This document shows positions 7,569-11,054 of a DNA stretch of 11,054 nucleotides, piece by piece. Each line of letters starts with the position of its first letter. Position 1 is the first letter of the stretch. A program made the position numbers and the translations under genes. Source of the stretch: Methanosarcinaceae archaeon (lineage in GTDB: Archaea > Halobacteriota > Methanosarcinia > Methanosarcinales > Methanosarcinaceae); the NCBI GenBank assembly GCA_030594665.1, contig JAUVET010000024.1, positions 1 to 11,054 of the forward strand. Direction: 5' to 3'. The notes under the pieces are model-generated. The model ran no database searches. It saw nothing but the letters and a program-made list of their open reading frames with translations, and was not told the origin of the DNA.

Positions 7569-8156
7569 ATGTTAATGATTTTAAGAACAATATGGACAAT
7601 TGTCATCATTTCGATGATAATGATAATACCTGCAACACCTGTGGCAGCATACCAAACAAATGTCAATGTCAATGCCCCCGAAAGGGTGGACGGCGATTTC
7701 GATGTCACGATAGAGATAAAAAATGTTGTCGACCTTGATTCAGGGCAGTTCGATCTATATTTTGATTCGTCTGCCGTGAATGTCACAGGTATCGATGATG
7801 GAAATATCGATGGAACCACCATACCCATAGATAACTGGGTAGTTGGCGAAAACAAAATCAGAGTGCTCTTCAATCTTCCCGGCATCGATGGCGTGTCCGG
7901 ATCCGGATCGCTTGCAACGATACATTTTAAAACGATAGTGTCAGGAGATTGCGTTATGGAGATGTCTGACGGATTGCTTGTCGACACTATGGCAGATGCG
8001 ATACCTACAAGTTGGGATGGTGTCGAAAGTGTTATAACCAAGCCAAAGACATCGATTCAGGCAGATACGACTGAAAACGAAACATCCGGATTTGGGGCAC
8101 TATTTTCGATAGGTGTACTTGCGGCAGTGTATCTTGCATTCAGGAAAAAAGAATAA
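7569..8156 (+). CDS. Minimal cohesin protein with GF-type C-terminal tail
   Basis: A 195-residue protein, the smallest of the cohesin set. Residues 1-27 are a signal peptide (cleavage near PVAA). Residues 29-157 are a cohesin domain with DLDSGQFDLYFDSSAVNVTG at 55-74, LFNLPGIDGVSGSGSLATI at 100-118 and MSDGLLVD at 132-139. Only a short linker (158-172) separates it from the C-terminal tail SGFGALFSIGVLAAVYLAFR plus KKE. That tail has the shape of a PGF-CTERM-like sorting signal (small residues plus GF, hydrophobic helix, basic end) but reads SGF, not PGF. It is likely monocistronic, divergent from the small membrane protein. ATG 7569 is chosen as the first Met after the promoter; ATG 7575 is two codons further. 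Its cohesin is closest in wording to those of the 4296 and 10204 genes. Confidence 0.85.
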   Translation: MLMILRTIWTIVIISMIMIIPATPVAAYQTNVNVNAPERVDGDFDVTIEIKNVVDLDSGQFDLYFDSSAVNVTGIDDGNIDGTTIPIDNWVVGENKIRVLFNLPGIDGVSGSGSLATIHFKTIVSGDCVMEMSDGLLVDTMADAIPTSWDGVESVITKPKTSIQADTTENETSGFGALFSIGVLAAVYLAFRKKE

Positions 8157-8446
8157 AGCATATCCGATACAACTGGCTGCGGCGCATCTCGTGATCGTGT
8201 AGAAACAATGTGATATTTGCTTACGGATTTTGGATGGTTTGAATTTGATCTACTCTGACATCGGCGCATCAATACTCAATGATTCTACACTTCACATTTT
8301 TTGTGGTCCAATTTGAAAAGGTATTCAAAGCCACATGCGACATAATTATTTCAAATGCTCTTCTTGAACGGCAGACAATATTTTTTTCAATAATTATTAC
8401 AACTTCCTACATTATAACAATTTCTAAAATATTCAAAATGTGAGGC

Positions 8447-8564
8447 TGTCGGAAAGTGGTAAAATCAAGACATATTGAATAATGTCTGAGAGTAAAATAC
8501 CATGCCACATTATGCCCCATTTCTTTCATAAGTTGAAATACATCGAAATGTGGATTTTCCGACA
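8447..8564. repeat. Possible MITE with 9-bp terminal inverted repeats
   Basis: TGTCGGAAA at 8447-8455 is repeated in inverted form (TTTCCGACA) at 8556-8564, enclosing 118 bases. The left end preceded by GAGGC (GAGGCTGTCGGAAA) resembles the termini of several DDE insertion sequences. No target duplication is evident and the interior carries no recognisable gene, so a non-autonomous element or IS end fragment is an inference. Confidence 0.4.
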
Positions 8565-8602
8565 TTTTTAATATATTAATAATAGATTCGTGGTGAGGGA
8601 AT

Positions 8603-8618
8603 GCGCCGCCTGCGGCGT
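8603..8618. other. GC-rich hairpin in AT-rich spacer
   Basis: CGCCG and CGGCG (8604-8608, 8613-8617) can pair around CCTG, with a G-T pair extending the stem. It stands out from the AT-rich surroundings. No T-run follows closely on either side, so it is not a typical terminator; its role is unknown. Confidence 0.4.
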
Positions 8619-8653
8619 GGGTTGTTACATTGTTTATCCAACCAGCTAAATAA

Positions 8654-8670
8654 ATACAATATTTTTGTAT
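8654..8670. repeat. Palindrome ATACAA-TATTT-TTGTAT
   Basis: This is a perfect 6-bp inverted repeat with a 5-base loop. It is followed by CCGCTTCAAA. The stretch TGTATCCGCTTCAAA (8666-8680) recurs in inverted form with one mismatch at 8764-8778, next to the second palindrome. Confidence 0.5.
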
Positions 8671-8772
8671 CCGCTTCAAATCTAAGGGTAACTAACTACA
8701 TTTTGAAATCGAAAGCTGCTTAGCACTTGATTTAGATAATCCGAAATGCATTTTACCCTGCTTTTTGAAGTG

Positions 8773-8790
8773 GATACATATTTTTGTATC
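8773..8790. repeat. Palindrome GATACA-TATTTT-TGTATC
   Basis: This is a perfect 6-bp inverted repeat, related in wording to 8654-8670 and about 70 bases upstream of the TATA box of the 8992 gene. It could be a regulator site or the edge of a small mobile element bounded by 8666-8680 and 8764-8778. Confidence 0.5.
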
Positions 8791-8852
8791 ACCGCTTTTT
8801 CTTCACATCTCAATGACTGTTTAATAATATTTTTAACAATGCGTGTTACAAA

Positions 8853-8868
8853 TCGAAATATTTATATC
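8853..8868 (+). promoter_or_regulatory. BRE and TATA box for the 8992 gene
   Basis: TCGAAATA directly followed by TTTATATC (8861-8868) is a good match to archaeal BRE plus TATA. Transcription would start near 8890, giving an about 100-base 5' leader that contains the direct repeats at 8904-8944 and a GGAGA ribosome site at 8978-8982, nine bases before ATG 8992. Confidence 0.6.
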
Positions 8869-8903
8869 CTTTGATGTTACGATTAAGCTCATAATTAATA
8901 ATA

Positions 8904-8944
8904 AGCACACACGTTTTAATAAAAACAGCACACGGTTTGAATAA
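8904..8944 (+). repeat. Imperfect direct repeat in the 5' leader
   Basis: AGCACACACGTTTTAATAA (8904-8922) and AGCACACGGTTTGAATAA (8927-8944) are two near copies offset by about 22 bases, roughly two helical turns. They lie just downstream of the expected transcription start of the 8992 gene, a usual place for an archaeal repressor site. Confidence 0.5.
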
Positions 8945-8991
8945 TTGAATAATCCTATGATAAATTAATCACAATTCGGAGAAATTGAATT

Positions 8992-10188
8992 ATGTTACAA
9001 AAAATAATAAAATTACACACAGTAATGTGCATCTTAGCAGTGCTCTTGTCAATTGGTTTTTGCCAGATTGGTCTGGCAGCAGAAACGCCTACAGTACATA
9101 TTGGAAGTGCAGAAGGCAGCGTCAGTGATACTGTGGGTGTATCGATCAACATCGTGAACGCATCAGTCATAGGTGCCATGGATATCGGACTGACCTACGA
9201 TGCGGGCATTCTGGAAGCAACGAATGTTGCGAGCGGAGCGATGATAGAAAGCTTATCTGATGCACTCTGGTCGTATAATATCAGCTCTGGAAGAACAATC
9301 ATCAGTTTTGCAACATATCCGGATGCGATCAATAACGATGGTGAGTTGTTTATTGTAACATTCGATGTAGTCGGTGGTAATACTGGCGACAACTCAACAC
9401 TTGTCACAGAAGTTGAAGCACATACGATGAATGCCTCACCTCAACCTGTGGCGGTGGACACAGAGGATGGGATTGTGTTTGTCATAACAAAAAGGTCTGG
9501 CAGTAGTGGTAGCAGTTCAGGTGGTGGAGGTGGCGGATCCAGCGGATCCAGCGGTGAAACATACGAGAACATCGAAGTAAAGGACGTCGTGCGTGAATAC
9601 ACCATTAAAGATGAAGAGACATTATACGAATTCAAAGAAGAATCAAACGCCATCGATACCATTAAATTCACACCCCTAAAGAACGCAGGCGGAATATTGG
9701 CGACGGTCGAAGTGCTCAAAGGCACATCCGCATTGATGGGAAGCGCGCCGCCGGGTATGGTTTACCAGAATATGAACATCTGGGTCGGGAAAGCGGGATT
9801 TGCTACATCGGACAACATTGCTGATGTGAAGGTCGAGTTCAAGGTTGAAAAGTCCTGGATCGAAGACAATGATATCGTGGTATCAACGATCAGGTTGTGC
9901 AGGCACCACGATGATGTCTGGAACCCTCTTCCCACCAAGAAGAATGAGGAAGATGACAAATACATCTATTTTGAATCTGAAACGCCCGGTTTCTCGCCAT
10001 TTGCAATAACTGGTGAAAAGGTGGACGTGTCACCTGAGAAAGAAAGCATTGTCACAGAGCCAACGGCCGTTGTGGAAGAATCCCCTATCCAGCCACCAGA
10101 TGAGGAGAAGCCTGGCCTTCCGGGTTTCAGTTTATTTGCAGGTGTATCTGTTCTGTTGATTGCAGTGCAAATATTGCGGGAAAAGTAA
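8992..10188 (+). CDS. Cohesin protein with PGF-pre-PGF domain and PGF-CTERM tail
   Basis: A 398-residue protein. Residues 1-30 are a signal peptide (cleavage near GLAA). Residues 33-166 form a cohesin domain of a different branch from the others here: no DLDSGQF, instead IGAMDIGLTYDAGILEATNV (60-79), closer to classical cohesins. A Gly/Ser linker with a run of six Gly (about 168-189) leads into a PGF-pre-PGF domain (about 191-341). This archaeal surface module is recognisable by VLKGTSALM, PPGMVYQNMNIWVG, VEFKVEKSWI and TPGFSPFAITG. After an acidic Pro-rich linker the C-terminus GLPGFSLFAGVSVLLIAVQI plus LREK is a PGF-CTERM signal, which archaeosortase A replaces with a lipid anchor. It probably forms an operon with the dockerin-cohesin gene 15 bases downstream. 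It has its own TATA box and leader repeats. Confidence 0.9.
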   Translation: MLQKIIKLHTVMCILAVLLSIGFCQIGLAAETPTVHIGSAEGSVSDTVGVSINIVNASVIGAMDIGLTYDAGILEATNVASGAMIESLSDALWSYNISSGRTIISFATYPDAINNDGELFIVTFDVVGGNTGDNSTLVTEVEAHTMNASPQPVAVDTEDGIVFVITKRSGSSGSSSGGGGGGSSGSSGETYENIEVKDVVREYTIKDEETLYEFKEESNAIDTIKFTPLKNAGGILATVEVLKGTSALMGSAPPGMVYQNMNIWVGKAGFATSDNIADVKVEFKVEKSWIEDNDIVVSTIRLCRHHDDVWNPLPTKKNEEDDKYIYFESETPGFSPFAITGEKVDVSPEKESIVTEPTAVVEESPIQPPDEEKPGLPGFSLFAGVSVLLIAVQILREK

Positions 10189-10189
10189 T

Positions 10190-10197
10190 GAGGTGAT
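10190..10197 (+). promoter_or_regulatory. Ribosome binding site GAGGTGAT for the 10204 gene
   Basis: A perfect GAGGTGAT sits six bases before ATG 10204 and starts two bases after the preceding stop. This fixes the start of the open-ended downstream gene and supports co-transcription with the 8992 gene. Confidence 0.8.
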
Positions 10198-10203
10198 ATT
10201 ACA

Positions 10204-11054
10204 ATGATAATTAAACATCTAATCTACTATGCGCTGATAACTCTTATAATGTTCAGCGCACCAGCATCGGCAGACTCTAACATAGTTGGAGATGCAAACA
10301 ACGATGGCAGAATCACCACAGCAGATTCAATGCTCGCGCTGCAAATGTCAGTCGGGAGCATTGTTCCGAATCTGGAAAGTGCGGATGTGAATGCTGATGG
10401 CAAGGTTAACTCACCTGACGCATTGATGGTGATGATGATGGCGCAAAAGGCACAGGTTCGCGTCGATGCACCGGAAGTCGTATCAGATTCGTTCGATGTT
10501 ACTATCGACATTTACAATGTTGCTGATCTTGACTCCGGGCAGTTTGACCTGTCATTCGATGCAAGCGTTGTGAACGTGACCAGTGTCAATTGCGGAACCA
10601 TAGACGGTACGGAAATATCGATAGATGAATGGAATTTTATTGATTCTGACACGATCAGAGTGTTATTCAATCTCCCTGGTATTACTGGAGTAAGCGGATC
10701 CGGTTCACTTGCAACGATCAGTTTCGAGGTGCCGGGTGTAATTGATGATACGAGCGTTCTGGCTATGTCCGATGGATTACTCGTTGATATCGAATCAAAT
10801 GAAACATCATCGCTCTGGTTTGATGACGGAATCACTGTGGGAATACCTGTCACTGTTAGTGCTCCGGAACCTGTCTCAAGTACGTTTGATGCAACGATAG
10901 ACATTGCAGATATCTCCAATCTTGACTCCGGGCAGTTTGATCTATCCTTCGATGCAAGCGTTGTAAACGTAACCAGTGTCAATTCCGGAACCATAAATGG
11001 CACAGAGGTACCGATAGACGAGTGGCGTTTTATTGATTCTGACACGATCAGAGT
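10204..11054 (+). CDS. Dockerin plus tandem cohesin protein (adaptor scaffoldin-like), 3' end beyond window
   Basis: Translated here from ATG 10204 to the window end: 283 residues with no stop. Residues 1-23 are a signal peptide (MIIKHLIYYA, hydrophobic core, cut after ASA). Residues about 26-82 are a dockerin with two complete 12-residue calcium loops: DANNDGRITTAD (30-41) and DVNADGKVNSPD (61-72), with Asp1, Asn3, Asp5, aliphatic 8 and Asp12 in both. Each is followed by the expected helix (SMLALQMSVG, ALMVMMMAQK). The first cohesin follows (about 84-213; DLDSGQFDLSFDASVVNVTS 108-127) and a second (from about 215; the same motif at 239 on) that runs off the end. The two cohesins repeat with a 131-codon period. 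A protein with both a dockerin and several cohesins can bind one partner while recruiting others, like an adaptor scaffoldin. Its C-terminus, and so its anchoring, is not visible. Confidence 0.9.
   Translation, partial: MIIKHLIYYALITLIMFSAPASADSNIVGDANNDGRITTADSMLALQMSVGSIVPNLESADVNADGKVNSPDALMVMMMAQKAQVRVDAPEVVSDSFDVTIDIYNVADLDSGQFDLSFDASVVNVTSVNCGTIDGTEISIDEWNFIDSDTIRVLFNLPGITGVSGSGSLATISFEVPGVIDDTSVLAMSDGLLVDIESNETSSLWFDDGITVGIPVTVSAPEPVSSTFDATIDIADISNLDSGQFDLSFDASVVNVTSVNSGTINGTEVPIDEWRFIDSDTIR
10528..11054 (+). repeat. Tandem cohesin-coding duplication, 393-base period
   Basis: Bases 10528-10661 and 10921-11054 align without gaps. By hand I count about 117 identical of 134, with most differences in third codon positions and the last 27 bases identical. 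This marks an in-frame duplication of one cohesin module; more copies may follow outside the window. Confidence 0.8.

Larger units (their letters stand above)
8157..8991. other. 835-base AT-rich gap without a recognisable gene
   Basis: No supported coding sequence was found on either strand. The gap holds a CACATTTTTTGTG palindrome near 8294-8306, a possible MITE (8447-8564), a GC-rich hairpin (8603-8618), two related palindromes (8654-8670, 8773-8790), a strong TATA box (8861-8868) and a direct repeat (8904-8944). Bases 8157-8290 look like decayed sequence with no family I recognise. Confidence 0.6.

Noticed and set aside
8407..8679. Minus-strand open frame of 90 codons across the possible MITE
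   Set aside because: It crosses both the inverted-repeat element and the GC hairpin and has no recognisable domain or ribosome site; chance is more likely.
8904..8944. Short repeats considered as a CRISPR array
   Set aside because: There are only two imperfect copies with a few bases between them and no spacers or cas genes.
10512..11045. Minus-strand open frame with internal repeats at the window end
   Set aside because: It is the antisense shadow of the tandem cohesins; the plus strand has a signal peptide, dockerin and ribosome site.

Overview
The window looks like a piece of a euryarchaeal genome, most plausibly from the Methanosarcinales, ANME or Archaeoglobi neighbourhood. The evidence is an archaeal surface protein with a PGF-pre-PGF domain and a PGF-CTERM tail, GAGGTGAT-type ribosome binding sites, BRE/TATA-like promoters, ISH3- and ISL3-type transposase remnants, and a bacterial-type group II intron (in archaea known mainly from Methanosarcina and ANME relatives). 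No rRNA, tRNA or CRISPR array was seen, and the lineage is an inference.

Left third (1-3500), a graveyard of mobile elements and broken genes. It holds the 3' part of a group II intron with intact-looking domains V and VI but an internally deleted maturase (1-400). Next come an ISL3 transposase fragment on the minus strand with two stops and a frameshift (428-804), and a magnesium/cobalto-chelatase D-type gene on the minus strand that has lost its AAA+ half and carries a frameshift (982-2180). An ISH3-type transposase that has lost its N-terminus lies head to head with it (2172-3092). Last is a scrap of a FecE/BtuD-type ABC ATPase (3298-3435). The chelatase and ABC scraps suggest a former metal or corrinoid locus that was dismantled by insertion sequences.

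Right two thirds (3500-11054), a cluster of secreted proteins built around cohesin domains. A tight three-gene operon (3515-7183) encodes a single-cohesin protein with a Thr/Pro linker and C-terminal membrane segment, a cohesin protein with two extra acidic repeat modules and the same kind of tail, and a secreted DUF11-like beta-sandwich protein with a membrane anchor. A small three-helix membrane protein lies convergent to it on the minus strand (7161-7505). Divergent from that is a minimal cohesin protein with a GF-type C-terminal tail (7569-8156). After an 835-base AT-rich gap containing a possible MITE, palindromes, a strong TATA box and direct repeats comes a cohesin plus PGF-pre-PGF plus PGF-CTERM protein (8992-10188). 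It is followed after 15 bases by an open-ended gene (10204 to the window end) that encodes a signal peptide, an N-terminal dockerin with two complete calcium-loop motifs, and at least two tandem cohesins.

Taken together, the right side reads as a possible archaeal cohesin-dockerin surface system without visible carbohydrate-active enzymes. Several membrane-anchored single-cohesin proteins could act as receptors, and a dockerin-bearing multi-cohesin protein could act as an adaptor scaffold or self-assembling chain. Cohesins and dockerins outside cellulosomes are known in archaea such as Archaeoglobus; the arrangement here, the unnamed acidic repeat module and the mixed C-terminal anchors are the parts that deserve attention.
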